The notes: generated by a model not told the origin, from the letters alone. A stretch of DNA of 64,000 nucleotides from Ramlibacter montanisoli (GCF_013087525.1 NZ_JABFCS010000001.1:2294001-2358000); one strand, 5' to 3'. Positions 46,946-57,259 are shown, numbered from the stretch's first letter. Made by a program: numbers and translations.

Positions 46946-49305
46946 ATGCTGAAGATACTTTGCACGCTCGTGGCGCTCTGGTGCGGGACCGGTGTGGCGC
47001 TGGCGCAGGTGGCCGGTTCGCCGGCGACCGACATGCTCACGGTCGTGCAGGACGGCCGTGCCCTCACGCCGGTCTTCCTCTCCGCCGACGCCGGGCCGGT
47101 GGAAAAGGACGCCGCCGCCGACCTGGTGAAGTACGTGGAGCTGATGACGGGCGCCCGCCTGCCGCTGCAGGTGATTCCCTCCGGAACCCGCGCCCCCACG
47201 GGCCCCGCGATCCTGGTGGGCCGGGTGGCGCTGGCCGAGGACGGCAGCCTCGCAGCCCGCCTGCGCGCGGCGGCCAAGAAGGACCCGCTGGTCAACGCCG
47301 ACGCGATGGTCCGCCGCCGCAGCGGCGACCGGCTCTACCTCGCGGGCAACAACGACAGGGCGCACGCCTTCGCGGTGTCGCAGCTGCTGCAGGACTGGGG
47401 CTGCCGGTGGTACATGCCGACGGAGTTCGGCGAGGTGGTGCCGGAGCACCGGACGCTGCAGGTCGGCGCGCTCGACCACGCCTACGGCTCGCCGTTCGAG
47501 ATCCGCAACTACGTCCTCGGCTGGCTGGCGGACACCAGCGGTTCGGCTGACTTCCAGCGCCGCAACTTCTCCAACCCCTCGCCCTTGCCCGTCTTCGGGC
47601 ACGCACTGGGCAAGTACACCAAGGCACTGGTTCCGCAAGGGAAGTCCCTGTTCGACGTGCCCCTGGCCGAGCCCGCGACGGCAGCCGAGGTGGCGCGCCA
47701 GATCGAAGCCGAATACGCAAAGGGCGTGCCGGGGATTTCACTGGCCATCGAGGACGGCATCTACCGCAACGACTCGCCCCGGGACCGCGCGCTCCAGGCG
47801 CGCATCTTCGACAAGTACATGCTCGCGCTGTCGAACACCGACCCGATGATGAGCTTGTACAACAGCGTCGCGCGCACGCTGCGCGAGAAGTACCCCGCCA
47901 GCCCGACGCGCATCGGCGGCCTCGCCTACGCGAACGTCACCCTGCCGCCGCAGAGCGTGACGCAGATCGAGCCCAACGTCGTGATGTGGCTGGCGCCGAT
48001 CGACATCGACCCCAACCACGGCATGGACGACCCGCGCTCCGCGCCGCGGCAGGAGTACCGCGGCATGATGTACCGGTGGGCCGAGCTGCTCAAGGGGCGG
48101 CTCGCGATCTACGACTACGACCAGGGACAGCTGGTCTGGCGCGACCTGCCCAATCCCTCGCACCACGTGTTCGCGCAGGATGTCCGCCACTACCGCAAGG
48201 CGGGCATCCTCGGGGTCAGCACGGAAAGCCGCGGCGCGACCGCCACCACGTTCCTGAACCTGTACTTCCGGCTGCAGCTGCTGTGGAACCCGGACGCCGA
48301 CGTCGATGCCATGCTGGCGGAGTTCTATCCGGCCTTCTACGGACCCGCCGCGGTCCCGATGCGCGAGTACTGGGAGGCGATCTTCGACGCCTGGAAGGCC
48401 ACCCTGGTGACCGAGCACGAACACTACATCGCGCCGGTGATCTACACGCCCGAACTGGTGGAGCGGCTGCGTGCCAGCCTGCGGGCCGCGCAGCGTGCCG
48501 TGGCGCCGCTGAAGGCCCGCAGCGGGCTCGGCCGCAACGAGGCGCTGTACCTGCAGCGCATGCAGTTCACCGAACTCTCCTTCGCGCTGATCGACGACTA
48601 CACCGCCATGGTGCGCGCCGCGGCCAGCGACGGTGACTATGCGAAGTCCGCGGCACTGGGCGACAAGGCGCTGGCCACGCGCGAGCGGCTCACCGCGATG
48701 AACCCCACCTTCACCACCTACAAGCGCTTCGGCGAGAAGGGCCATAGCTGGTTGCCGGGGGAAGTGCAGCAGATGCGGGAGCTGGCGCAACTGACGAATG
48801 GACCCAGGGGCACGCTGGTTGCGCGCACGCCGCTCGAATGGTCGTTCCGCCGCGATCCGTACGACACGGGGCTCGCCCGCGGCTGGGCATACACGCGCGC
48901 GGGCGCCGACGGCCAGCCTTCGGAGCGGCTGCGCACCGACACCTACCTGCAGGGACAGGGCGTGCTGCTGCCGGACGGCCAGAGCTTCGTGGGCTACTAC
49001 TGGTACCAGACGGAGCTGGATCTCACGCCGTCCCAGGCCGCGGGGAACCTCCACCTGATGTTCCCCGGCCTGTTCAACGAGTGCTGGTTGTACGTCAATG
49101 GCACGCTGGTCGCGCACCGGCCGGTACGCGAACCCTGGTGGCTGACGGACTATCGGTTCGAATGGGACGTGGACCTGACCGGGAAGCTGCCCCCGGGAAG
49201 ACCCTGATCACCGTGCGCGGCATGAATCTGCACCATTTCGGCGGCATGTTTCGCAGGCCTTTCCTGTACCGGAAGATCGATACTCGCGAACCTGCTCGGC
49301 CGTAG
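46946..49305 (+). CDS. Large exported DUF4838 protein (one apparent indel)
   Basis: About 786 residues after correction. Signal peptide (LCTLVALWCGTGVALAQ), an N-terminal alpha-glucuronidase/hexosaminidase-like lobe (DLVKYVELMTGARLPLQV, AFAVSQLLQDWGCRWYMP), the central DUF4838 TIM-barrel-like part with VVMWLAPIDIDPNHGM and ILGVSTESRG, and a C-terminal beta-sandwich with YYWYQTELDLTPSQA. One G is missing at 49195-49197; restoring it continues into TLITVRGMNLHHFGGMFRRPF, a normal sandwich end. Probably a carbohydrate-binding or glycoside-cleaving envelope protein. No activity is known for the family as far as I can recall. Confidence 0.8.
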
Positions 49306-49368
49306 GAAGAACGGGCCGGCGACCTTCCTGCGCGAACTCCGACGCTGCTACACTGCTCACTCTTGAAC

Positions 49369-49389
49369 GGTCCGGCGGTTCGCCGGACC
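49369..49389. promoter_or_regulatory. Perfect dyad upstream of the EPS regulator
   Basis: GGTCCGGCG-GTT-CGCCGGACC, a 9-bp stem with a 3-base loop, 22 bases before the MarR-type start. No T tract follows. It may be the regulator's own operator or a leader hairpin. Confidence 0.5.
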
Positions 49390-49411
49390 GGACGAGGACT
49401 CGATCAACGCC

Positions 49412-49792
49412 GTGGCCAGCAGACATTCCGATCTCGCAGAGGACCTGCATTTCCGCGTGCTGCGCCTGCTGCAGGAACACCCTGACCTGTCCCAGCGCGA
49501 GCTGGCCGCGAAGCTGGGGGTCAGCAACGGCAAGTTGCACTACTGCATGAAGGCGCTGATCGAAAAGGGACTGGTGAAACTGGGGAACTTCGCGAACTCG
49601 AAGCACCATCTCGGTTACGCGTACCTGCTCACGCCCAAGGGCATCGCGCAGAAGGCACGCATGACCAGCAACTTCCTGCGAAGGAAGATGGCGGAATACG
49701 AGGCGCTGCAGGCGGAGATCACAGGGCTGCAGCGCGAGTTGAAGACGCAGGCCGAGGCGCCGGCAAAGAAGTCGGCGCGAGGCGCGCAGTGA
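49412..49792 (+). CDS. MarR family EPS-associated transcriptional regulator
   Basis: 126 residues of the EPS-associated MarR-like family. The winged helix holds SQRELAAKLGVSNGKLHYCMKALIEKGLVKLGNF and YAYLLTPKGIAQKARMT; the C-terminal third is a coiled coil (RRKMAEYEALQAEITGLQREL) likely used for dimerisation. Members typically sit at the front of exopolysaccharide or O-antigen clusters, as here, just before the nucleotide-sugar epimerase. Start is a GTG with weak upstream GACGAGGACT. A perfect dyad 22 bases upstream could be its operator. Confidence 0.9.
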   Translation: MASRHSDLAEDLHFRVLRLLQEHPDLSQRELAAKLGVSNGKLHYCMKALIEKGLVKLGNFANSKHHLGYAYLLTPKGIAQKARMTSNFLRRKMAEYEALQAEITGLQRELKTQAEAPAKKSARGAQ

Positions 49793-49871
49793 GCAATTTC
49801 CGGGGAGGAAGTCGGCAGATGGGCCTGAATGAGAAGCTGCGCGGCCGCGTGCCGCCTGTGAACGGTTCCAG

Positions 49872-50894
49872 ATGAGCCCATACCAGGACCTGCTCCAGCG
49901 ACTTCCCGGCCAGCCCAGGACCTGGCTGGTGACCGGCTGCGCCGGCTTCATCGGCTGCAACCTGCTGGAGGCGCTGCTGCACCTGGACCAGCGCGTGATC
50001 GGCCTGGACAACTTCGCCACCGGGCTGCAGGCGAACCTGGACGAGATCCGCGCGAGCGTCACTCCGCAGCAGTGGGCGCGCTTCACCTTCCATGAAGGCG
50101 ACATCCGCAAGCTCGACGACTGCCGGGGCGCGTGCGAGGGCGTGGACCACGTGCTGCACCAGGCCGCGCTCGGATCGGTGCCCCGGTCGCTGGCCGACCC
50201 GCTCACCACCAATGGCACCAACATCGACGGCTTCCTGAACATGCTGGTTGCGGCGCGTGACGCCAAGGTGGCCAGCTTCACATACGCCGCCAGCAGTTCC
50301 ACCTACGGCGACCACCCGGCCCTGCCGAAGGTCGAGGAGCACATCGGCAAGCCGCTGTCGCCTTACGCGGTGACGAAGTACGTGAACGAGCTGTACGCCG
50401 ACGTGTTCGCGCAGCGCTACGACTTCCACACCGTCGGGCTGCGCTACTTCAACGTCTTCGGCCGCCGGCAGAACCCGGACTCGACCTATGCGGCGGTGGT
50501 GCCGAAGTGGGCCTCCTCCATGATCAGGGGCGAGGAGGTGTTCATCAACGGCGACGGCGAGACCAGCCGCGACTTCTGCTACATCGAGAACGCGATCCAG
50601 GCCAACCTGCTCGCGGCCGTCGCCACCGATCCGGCCGCGCGCAACCAGGTCTACAACGTGGCCGTCGGCGACCGCACCACCTTGAACCGGCTGTTCGAGC
50701 TGATCCGGGACAACCTCGCCTCCCAGGGCGTGCGCGCCGACCTCAGACCCACGTACCGCGACTTCCGTCCCGGCGATGTGCGCCACAGCCAGGCCGACAT
50801 CGGCAAGGCCCGGCGCCTCCTGGGCTATGCGCCGACGCACCGGATCGAGCAGGGCGTGGCCGAGGCCATGCGCTGGTACGTGCAGTCGCTCTGA
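49872..50894 (+). CDS. tviC: UDP-N-acetylglucosamine 4-epimerase, WbpP/TviC type
   Basis: Extended SDR of 340 residues. [16 protein letters not shown] binds NAD, SSSTYGD and [15 protein letters not shown] give the catalytic Ser/Tyr/Lys, and [16 protein letters not shown] is the hallmark loop of the WbpP/TviC group. It interconverts UDP-GlcNAc with UDP-GalNAc or their uronates. With the TviB-type dehydrogenase at 34.2 kb it forms a uronate branch. It starts 80 bases after the MarR gene and is followed by rfbF after 33 bases. Confidence 0.92.
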   Translation: MSPYQDLLQRLPGQPRTWLVTGCAGFIGCNLLEALLHLDQRVIGLDNFATGLQANLDEIRASVTPQQWARFTFHEGDIRKLDDCRGACEGVDHVLHQAALGSVPRSLADPLTTNGTNIDGFLNMLVAARDAKVASFTYAASSSTYGDHPALPKVEEHIGKPLSPYAVTKYVNELYADVFAQRYDFHTVGLRYFNVFGRRQNPDSTYAAVVPKWASSMIRGEEVFINGDGETSRDFCYIENAIQANLLAAVATDPAARNQVYNVAVGDRTTLNRLFELIRDNLASQGVRADLRPTYRDFRPGDVRHSQADIGKARRLLGYAPTHRIEQGVAEAMRWYVQSL

Positions 50895-50927
50895 CGGCCT
50901 CCGGAAGCAGCAAAGGAGGAAAGAACA

Positions 50928-51707
50928 ATGGCCATGAAAGCAGTCATCCTCGCCGGCGGGCTCGGCACCCGCATTTCCGAGGAAACGCACCTCAAGCCGA
51001 AGCCGATGATCGAGATCGGCGGCAAGCCGATCCTCTGGCACATCCTGAAGCTGTACTCCGCGCACGGCGTGAACGACTTCATCATCTGCTGCGGCTACAA
51101 GGGCTACGTCATCAAGGAGTACTTCGCCAACTACTTCCTGCACATGTCGGACGTCACGTTCGACCTGAGCGACAACCGGATGGTGGTGCACCAGCGCAAG
51201 GCGGAGCCCTGGCGGGTCACCCTGGTCGACACGGGCGACGAGACGCTCACGGGCGGGCGCCTGAAGCGCGTGGCCGACCACATCCGCGACGAGGAAGCCT
51301 TCTGCTTCACCTACGGCGACGGGCTGAGCAACGTCGACATCGCCGCGTCGATCGACTTCCACCTGCGCCACGGAAAGATGGCCACCGTCACCGCGGTGCT
51401 GCCGCCGGGACGCTATGGCGCCATCGAACGCAAGGGCGACCGGGTGACACGCTTCGTGGAGAAGCCGCGGGGCGACGGTGGGATGATCAACGGCGGATTC
51501 TTCGTCCTTGCGCCCAAGTGCCTCGAGTTGATCGAGGGTGACGCCACCAGCTGGGAGGGCCCGCCGCTCACGGAACTGGCCGAACGGGGCGAGATGATGG
51601 CGTTCGAACACCATGGCTTCTGGCAGCCGATGGACACGCTGCGCGACAAGAACCTGCTGGAGGAGCTCTGGGCCTCGGGGCAGGCTCCGTGGAAGATCTG
51701 GAAATGA
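50928..51707 (+). CDS. rfbF: Glucose-1-phosphate cytidylyltransferase
   Basis: Makes CDP-glucose, 259 residues. [25 protein letters not shown] is the nucleotidyltransferase signature and [32 protein letters not shown] and [11 protein letters not shown] are typical RfbF. It opens the CDP-sugar block. AAGGAGGAAAG eight to nine bases before the ATG is the strongest ribosome site of the region. The stop overlaps the rfbG start (ATGA). Confidence 0.95.
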   Translation: MAMKAVILAGGLGTRISEETHLKPKPMIEIGGKPILWHILKLYSAHGVNDFIICCGYKGYVIKEYFANYFLHMSDVTFDLSDNRMVVHQRKAEPWRVTLVDTGDETLTGGRLKRVADHIRDEEAFCFTYGDGLSNVDIAASIDFHLRHGKMATVTAVLPPGRYGAIERKGDRVTRFVEKPRGDGGMINGGFFVLAPKCLELIEGDATSWEGPPLTELAERGEMMAFEHHGFWQPMDTLRDKNLLEELWASGQAPWKIWK

Positions 51708-52774
51708 GCGGGCGCAACCGACCGGATCCCTCGTTCTGGCGCGGCAAGCAGGTCCTGCTCACCGGCCACACCGGATTCAAGGGTGCGTGGCTCGCGATCT
51801 GGCTGCACCGGCTCGGCGCCAGGGTCACCGGCATCGGCCTGGAGCCGGCCACCCAGCCGAGCCTGTTCTCGCTCGCGCAGGTCGCCCAGCTTTGCTCCAG
51901 CCAGATCTGCGACATCCGTGATCCGTCCGCCCTGGCGGCGCGCGTGCGGCCGGCGGAACCCCAGATCGTGCTGCACCTTGCGGCGCAGCCGCTCGTACGC
52001 GAAGGCTATGCCCGGCCGGTCGACACCTTTGCGACCAACGTGATGGGGACGGCGCACCTGCTCGAAGCACTGCGCGGCATGTCCGGGGTGCGCGTCGCGC
52101 TGGTCATCACGACCGACAAGGTCTACCGCAACCTCGAGCAGCCCTACCCCTACCGAGAGGACGACGCGCTCGGCGGGCACGATCCGTACAGCGCCAGCAA
52201 GGCGGCCTGCGAAATCGTGACGGCCAGCTACCGCGACGCCTTCCTGCGGGCACAGGGCGTGACGGTCGCGACCGCCCGCGCCGGCAACGTCATCGGCGGA
52301 GGCGACTGGTCCGCTGACCGCCTGTTGCCCGACGCGGTGAAGGCCTGGGCCTCCGGGACGCCGCTGCAGATCCGCCGCCCGGACGCGATCCGGCCGTGGC
52401 AGCACGTTCTGGAGCCGCTCGCCGGCTATCTCGCGCTGGCCGAAAGGGCCTGGAGCGACCCCGGCGTCTGCGGCGGCTGGAACTTCGGCCCGCTGACGCA
52501 CGAAGCGGCGACGGTGAAAACGGTGGTCGAACTCGCGCGCGGTGAATGGCCCGGCGCGCAGGTGCACTATGGCGACGGCAGCGAAGGCCCGCACGAGGCC
52601 GGCTGGCTCGCGCTGGAGATCGCCAAGGCGCGCAGCGCCCTCGGTTTCCGGCCGCGCTGGTCGCTGGCCGAGGGCGTCCGCAGGACCATGGCCTGGTACC
52701 TGCAACAGCGGGACGGTGCCGCTGCACGGGCGCTGTGCGAAGCCGAGATCGCCGCCTGGGAGGAGGCCGAATGA
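51704..52774 (+). CDS. rfbG: CDP-glucose 4,6-dehydratase
   Basis: Converts CDP-glucose to CDP-4-keto-6-deoxyglucose, 356 residues. [22 protein letters not shown] binds [24 protein letters not shown] and [20 protein letters not shown] are the RfbG markers. The start ATG overlaps the rfbF stop; an upstream ATG five codons earlier lies inside rfbF and is less likely. The stop overlaps the next gene, so a polycistronic translation chain runs through the CDP-sugar block. Confidence 0.95.
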   Translation: MSGRNRPDPSFWRGKQVLLTGHTGFKGAWLAIWLHRLGARVTGIGLEPATQPSLFSLAQVAQLCSSQICDIRDPSALAARVRPAEPQIVLHLAAQPLVREGYARPVDTFATNVMGTAHLLEALRGMSGVRVALVITTDKVYRNLEQPYPYREDDALGGHDPYSASKAACEIVTASYRDAFLRAQGVTVATARAGNVIGGGDWSADRLLPDAVKAWASGTPLQIRRPDAIRPWQHVLEPLAGYLALAERAWSDPGVCGGWNFGPLTHEAATVKTVVELARGEWPGAQVHYGDGSEGPHEAGWLALEIAKARSALGFRPRWSLAEGVRRTMAWYLQQRDGAAARALCEAEIAAWEEAE

Positions 52775-53329
52775 GCCGCTTCACCTTCGAGCCGCTGCCC
52801 CTGGACGGATTGCGCGCGGTCGTCCGGCAGCGCATGGGCGACAGTCGCGGTTTCCTCGCGCGGATCTTCTGCGCCGGGGAACTGGCGAGCGCGGGCTGGG
52901 ACAAGCCAATCGCCCAGATCAACCACACCTTCACGGCGCGCCGCGGGACGGTGCGCGGCATGCACTACCAGCGCCCCCCACGCGGAGATGAAGCTGGTGA
53001 CCTGCCTCAAGGGCGAGGTGTGGGACGTGGCGGTGGACCTTCGCAGCGGCTCGCCGACCTTCCTGCAGTGGCACGCGGAAACGCTCTCCGCCGAGAACGG
53101 CCGCGCCCTGCTGCTGCCCGAGGGCTTCGCACACGGCTTTCAGGCCCTCACCGAGGACGTGGAGCTTCTGTATTGCCATTCGGCGGCCTATGCGCCGGCC
53201 GCGGAAGGCGGCCTGCATCCGAGTGACCGGCGGCTGGCCATCGAATGGCCCTTGCCGATCACCGAGATCTCGCACAGGGACACCCAGCACCCGGTGCTGG
53301 ACGAGGAATTTGCAGGGGTCGCCGTATGA
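52771..53329 (+). CDS. dTDP-4-dehydrorhamnose 3,5-epimerase-like protein (apparent two-base loss)
   Basis: Cupin-fold RfbC/RmlC-like sugar epimerase, about 186 residues. MGDSRGFLARIFC, QINHTFTARRGTVRGMHYQ with the catalytic His and LLLPEGFAHGFQALTEDVELLY are conserved. The frame breaks in a C6 run (52974-52979) where QRPPHAEMKLV needs eight Cs; a one-base excess is the alternative. In this setting it should act on a CDP-4-keto-6-deoxy sugar, not a dTDP sugar. ATGA overlaps on both ends. Confidence 0.87.
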
Positions 53330-54564
53330 AATGCCGCCATTGCGCCGCGCCGCTCACGCACACCTTCCTGGATCTCGGCTTCGCGCCGCCGTCCAACGCG
53401 TACCTGGCCGCCGCGGACCTGAGCCGCCCCGAGAAGTACTACCCGCTGCGCATCATGGTGTGCGACGGCTGCTGGCTGGTGCAGACCGAGGACTACGCCG
53501 GCGCCGACGAGCTGTTCAGCGCCGACTACGCCTATTTCTCCAGCACCTCGAGCGGGTGGCTGCAGCATGCGGCGGAGTACGCCACCCGCATGACACGCCG
53601 GCTCGATCTGGGATCGGGCAGCTTCGTGATCGAGGTGGCGTCCAACGACGGCTACCTGCTGAAGAACTTCGTGGCCGCCGGCATCCCGTGCCTGGGCATC
53701 GAGCCCACCGCCAGCACCGCGGCGGCGGCGGAGTCCCTCGGCGTCCCGGTGCTGCGCGAATTCTTCGGCGAAGCCGTGGGCAGCCGGCTGGCGGCGCAAG
53801 GCAGGCGGGCCGACCTGATCGCCGGCAACAACGTCTACGCCCACGTCCCCGACATCAACGACTTCACGCGCGGGCTGGCGGCCGTCCTGAAGCCGCAGGG
53901 GACCATCACGCTCGAGTTCCCGCACGTGATGCGGCTGATCGAGCAGTGCCAGTTCGATACCGTCTACCACGAGCACTTCTCCTACCTGTCGCTCGCCGCC
54001 GTGCAGCGCATCTTCGCCGCCGCCGGCCTGCGGGTGTGGGACGTCGAGGAACTCCCGACCCACGGGGGCAGCCTGCGCGTGTACGGCTGCCATGCGTCCG
54101 ACCCGCGCGCGACCGCCGCCGCGGTGGAGCGGCTGCTGGCAGAGGAAGATCGGCACGGCTTGCGCACCCTCGCCCCCTACGCGGCCTTCCAGGCGCGCGC
54201 CGACCGCGTCAAGGACGACCTGCTCGCCTTCCTGATCGAGCAGAAGCGCGCCGGCCGGAAGGTGGCCGCCTACGGTGCCGCCGCCAAGGGCAACACGCTG
54301 CTGAATTACGCCGGCGTCAAGCCGGACCTGCTGCCCTACGTGTGCGACGCGGCGGCGGCCAAGCAGGGCAAGTTCATGCCCGGCAGCCACGTCCCGATCC
54401 TGCCGCCGTCCGCCCTGCTCGAAGGCCGGCCTGACGACGTGCTGATCCTGCCGTGGAACATCGCCGCGGAGGTCCGCCAGACCCTGCACGCGGCCGGCCT
54501 GCGCGGCGTGCGCTACGTCACGGCCGTCCCGGACATCCGGGTGCACCAGGACGCCGCGGCATGA
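53326..54564 (+). CDS. Nucleotide-sugar C-methyltransferase (TylC3-like)
   Basis: 412 residues with three parts: an N-terminal zinc-binding domain (CRHCAAPL and MVCDGCWLVQ), a central SAM fold (VIEVASNDGYLLKNFVAAG), and a C-terminal nucleotide-like domain (VAAYGAAAKGNTLLNYAG, VCDAAAAKQGKFMPGS). DTVYHEHFSYLSLAAVQRI is the catalytic His-Glu-His block typical of the 3-C-methyltransferases of branched sugars. In line with rfbF and rfbG, it should methylate C3 of a CDP-4-keto-6-deoxyhexose. Overlaps neighbours on both sides by four bases. Confidence 0.9.
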   Translation: MKCRHCAAPLTHTFLDLGFAPPSNAYLAAADLSRPEKYYPLRIMVCDGCWLVQTEDYAGADELFSADYAYFSSTSSGWLQHAAEYATRMTRRLDLGSGSFVIEVASNDGYLLKNFVAAGIPCLGIEPTASTAAAAESLGVPVLREFFGEAVGSRLAAQGRRADLIAGNNVYAHVPDINDFTRGLAAVLKPQGTITLEFPHVMRLIEQCQFDTVYHEHFSYLSLAAVQRIFAAAGLRVWDVEELPTHGGSLRVYGCHASDPRATAAAVERLLAEEDRHGLRTLAPYAAFQARADRVKDDLLAFLIEQKRAGRKVAAYGAAAKGNTLLNYAGVKPDLLPYVCDAAAAKQGKFMPGSHVPILPPSALLEGRPDDVLILPWNIAAEVRQTLHAAGLRGVRYVTAVPDIRVHQDAAA

Positions 54565-55394
54565 TCCTCCTGACCGGTTCCAGCGGTTTCGTCGGCCGCC
54601 AGGTGCTGCGCTTCCTGGCGGCGCGCGACGTCCCGCTGCGGCTGGTGCAGCGCAGCGGCAGCGCGCCGGCGGCACCGCAAGGCGCGCGCACCGAGATCGT
54701 CGAGTGCGCCGACCTGTTCGCCGCCGGCCGCGACTGGTGGCGCCCGGTGCTGGCCGGCGTCGACACCGTCATCCACCTCGCCTGGTATGCCGAACCCGGC
54801 GCCTACCTGCAGTCGCCGCGCAACCTGGACTGCCTGACCGGCACCATCGAGCTCGCCCGGGCCTGCAGCGAAGCGGGCGTGCGCAGATTCGTCGGGGTGG
54901 GCACCTGCGCGGAGTACGACCTCGGCCAGGGCACGCTGCGCGCGGACACCCCGCTGAAGCCGCAGACGCTCTATGCGGCCTGCAAGGCCTCGGCCTTCCA
55001 GGTCCTGGGGCAGTTGCTGCCGGCCGCGGGCGTCGAGTTCGCCTGGTGCCGCCTCTTCTACCTGCACGGCGAGGGCGAGGACCCACGCCGGCTGGTGCCC
55101 TACCTGCACCGGCAGTTGCAGGCCGGGCAGCCGGCGGAACTCACCAGCGGCAACCAGATCCGCGACTTCCTCGACGTGCGCGAGGCGGGTGCCAGGATCG
55201 CGCTCGCCGCCCTGGGGGACCAGCGGGGCGCGCTGAATGTCTGCTCCGGCGTGCCGGTGACCGTGCGGCAACTGGCCGAGACGATCGCCGACGGCTACGG
55301 CCGGCGCGACCTGCTGCGCTTCGGTGCCCGGCCGGACAACCTGTTCGATCCGCCCTGCGTCGTCGGCGTGCCGGCGGAACTGGCAGCCCCATGA
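54561..55394 (+). CDS. NAD-dependent epimerase/dehydratase (sugar ketoreductase candidate)
   Basis: Extended SDR of 277 residues. TGSSGFVGRQVLRFL is the dinucleotide site, GVGTCAEYD the Ser/Thr region and TLYAACKASAFQVLG the Tyr/Lys pair. It is shorter than typical epimerases. After CDP-sugar dehydration, epimerisation and C-methylation, a 4-ketoreductase is the missing step, which this gene would supply; that is inference. ATGA overlap upstream and downstream. Confidence 0.85.
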   Translation: MILLTGSSGFVGRQVLRFLAARDVPLRLVQRSGSAPAAPQGARTEIVECADLFAAGRDWWRPVLAGVDTVIHLAWYAEPGAYLQSPRNLDCLTGTIELARACSEAGVRRFVGVGTCAEYDLGQGTLRADTPLKPQTLYAACKASAFQVLGQLLPAAGVEFAWCRLFYLHGEGEDPRRLVPYLHRQLQAGQPAELTSGNQIRDFLDVREAGARIALAALGDQRGALNVCSGVPVTVRQLAETIADGYGRRDLLRFGARPDNLFDPPCVVGVPAELAAP

Positions 55395-56464
55395 AAGCGC
55401 AAGCCGTGCAGCGCCTCCTCTACGAGCAGCAGCAGTTCCCGATCTTCCAGAACCGGATGTACGACTCCGCCGTTGCGGCAAGGAACTGCACCCGGGGCGA
55501 CATCCGGCTGGTCGAGGACCTGCGCAGCGGCCTGGTCTACAACGCCGCGTTCGAGCCGGCGCTGATGCAGTACGACGATCACTACCAGAACGAGCAGGCG
55601 GTGAGCGGGATGTTCCAGCGGCACCTGCAGCAGGTGGCCGAGGTGGTCGCCCGCGGGCTCGGGCGCGATCGGCTGGTGGAGGTCGGCTGCGGCAAGGGAC
55701 ACTTCCTGGAGACCCTGCAGGCCGGCGGCTTCGACATCACCGGCTTCGATCCCGCCTACGAAGGCAGCAACCCCGGGGTGCGCAAGGAGGTCTTTTCGGA
55801 AGGCGTGATGAGCCCGGCGCGCGGCCTCATCCTGCGCCACGTGCTGGAGCACATCCCCGACCCGGTGGCGTTCCTGGGCCAGCTGGCCCGCGCCAACGGC
55901 GGCGCCGGCCGGATCTACATCGAGGTTCCCTGCTTCGACTGGATCTGCCGTCGCCGCGCCTGGTTCGACGTCTTCTACGAGCACGTCAACTACTTCCGCC
56001 TGACGGATTTCCACCGCATGTTCGGCCGCGTCGTGGAGTCGGGCCGGCTGTTCGGCGGGCAGTACCTCTACGTCGTGGCCGAACTCGACACGCTGCGCCA
56101 GCCCGAGCGCGATCCGGCCGACGCCGTCGCCTTTCCGGACGACTTCACGGCCACGCTGGCCCACTTCGACGGCGTGCGCGACTGCGCCATCTGGGGCGGG
56201 GCCTCCAAGGGCGTGATCTTCGCCCTCCTGAAGGAGCGCCGGGGCTCACCCGTGGGCACCGTGATCGACATCAATCCGGCCAAGCAGGGCAAGTTCCTGC
56301 CCGGCACGGGCCTGCGCGTCGGCGCGCCCGCCGAGGAGATCGACCGGCTGCCCACGGGGACGCCCGTCTTCGTGATGAACTCCAACTACATCGAGGAGAT
56401 CCGCGCCATGTCGCGCGGCCGCTTCGAACTCATCCCCATCGATACCACGCACAAGGAAAGCTGA
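55391..56464 (+). CDS. Class I SAM-dependent methyltransferase with C-methyltransferase-like C-terminal domain
   Basis: 357 residues. SAM-binding core LVEVGCGKGHFLETLQAGGFDITGFDP, LRHVLEHIPDPVAFLGQL, and FYEHVNYFRLTDFHRMFG similar to the EHxxY/F block of the preceding gene. The C-terminus IWGGASKGVIFALLKERRG and INPAKQGKFLPGTG parallels the C-terminal domain of TylC3-like enzymes. The N-terminal CXXC zinc site is degenerate (only one Cys, in RNCTRGD). A paralogue-like partner with the C-methyltransferase. Start ATG overlaps the SDR stop. Confidence 0.88.
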   Translation: MKAQAVQRLLYEQQQFPIFQNRMYDSAVAARNCTRGDIRLVEDLRSGLVYNAAFEPALMQYDDHYQNEQAVSGMFQRHLQQVAEVVARGLGRDRLVEVGCGKGHFLETLQAGGFDITGFDPAYEGSNPGVRKEVFSEGVMSPARGLILRHVLEHIPDPVAFLGQLARANGGAGRIYIEVPCFDWICRRRAWFDVFYEHVNYFRLTDFHRMFGRVVESGRLFGGQYLYVVAELDTLRQPERDPADAVAFPDDFTATLAHFDGVRDCAIWGGASKGVIFALLKERRGSPVGTVIDINPAKQGKFLPGTGLRVGAPAEEIDRLPTGTPVFVMNSNYIEEIRAMSRGRFELIPIDTTHKES

Positions 56465-57237
56465 TGACGACCGAATTCGAACGCGAGGTGAGCCAGCGCG
56501 TCGCCGCCAATGCGAGCGACACCGCCCTGACCCAGGCCACCCGGGCCTTCACGCTCGCATCACTGACGTCCAGGTATTCGTACAACTACTTCTGGCTCGG
56601 CCGCCCGATCATCCAGTACCCCCAGGACATCGTGGCCATGCAGGAGCTGATCTGGACGGTGAAGCCCGACCTGATCGTGGAGACGGGCATCGCGCACGGC
56701 GGCTCGCTGGTGTTCAGTGCCTCGCAGCTCGCGCTGCTGGACCTGTGCGATGCGGCCGAACGGCGCACCGTGCTGGACCCGAGCGCCAGCAACCGCAAGG
56801 TGATCGGCATCGACATCGACATCCGGCCCCACAACCGCGAGGCCATCGAGGCGCACCCGATGGCCTCGCGCATCCAGATGATCCAGGGCTCCAGCATCGC
56901 GCCCGAGATCGTGCAGCAGGTGAAGGACGCGGCGCGGGGCTACCGGCGCGTGCTGGTGTGCCTGGATTCGAACCACACCCACGACCACGTGCTTGCCGAA
57001 CTGGAGGCGTACGCGCCCATGACCAGCGTCGGCAGCTACTGCGTGGTTTTCGACACGGTGGTCGAGGACGTCCCCAAGGAACTGGCCGGGGACCGCCCCT
57101 GGGGCCCCGGCAACAACCCGAAGACCGCCGTGCGCCAGTACCTGAAGTCGCACCCGGAATTCGAAGTGGACAAGAGCATCCAGGACAAGCTCCAGATCAC
57201 GGTGGCGCCCGACGGCTACCTGAAACGCGTGGCCTGA
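56464..57237 (+). CDS. Cephalosporin-hydroxylase family (rhamnosyl O-methyltransferase-like) protein
   Basis: 257 residues of the CmcI/RmlM family, which despite the name are mostly SAM-dependent O-methyltransferases of deoxysugars. LIVETGIAHGGSLVFSASQL is the SAM loop, VIGIDIDIRPHNREAI the acidic segment, VLVCLDSNHTHDHVLAELEAY the metal/catalytic block. It overlaps the previous stop by one base (TGATG). Probably O-methylates the deoxysugar built by its neighbours; acceptor unknown. Confidence 0.88.
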   Translation: MTTEFEREVSQRVAANASDTALTQATRAFTLASLTSRYSYNYFWLGRPIIQYPQDIVAMQELIWTVKPDLIVETGIAHGGSLVFSASQLALLDLCDAAERRTVLDPSASNRKVIGIDIDIRPHNREAIEAHPMASRIQMIQGSSIAPEIVQQVKDAARGYRRVLVCLDSNHTHDHVLAELEAYAPMTSVGSYCVVFDTVVEDVPKELAGDRPWGPGNNPKTAVRQYLKSHPEFEVDKSIQDKLQITVAPDGYLKRVA

Positions 57238-57259
57238 AGCGCCGGCACCGGGTTCAGGA

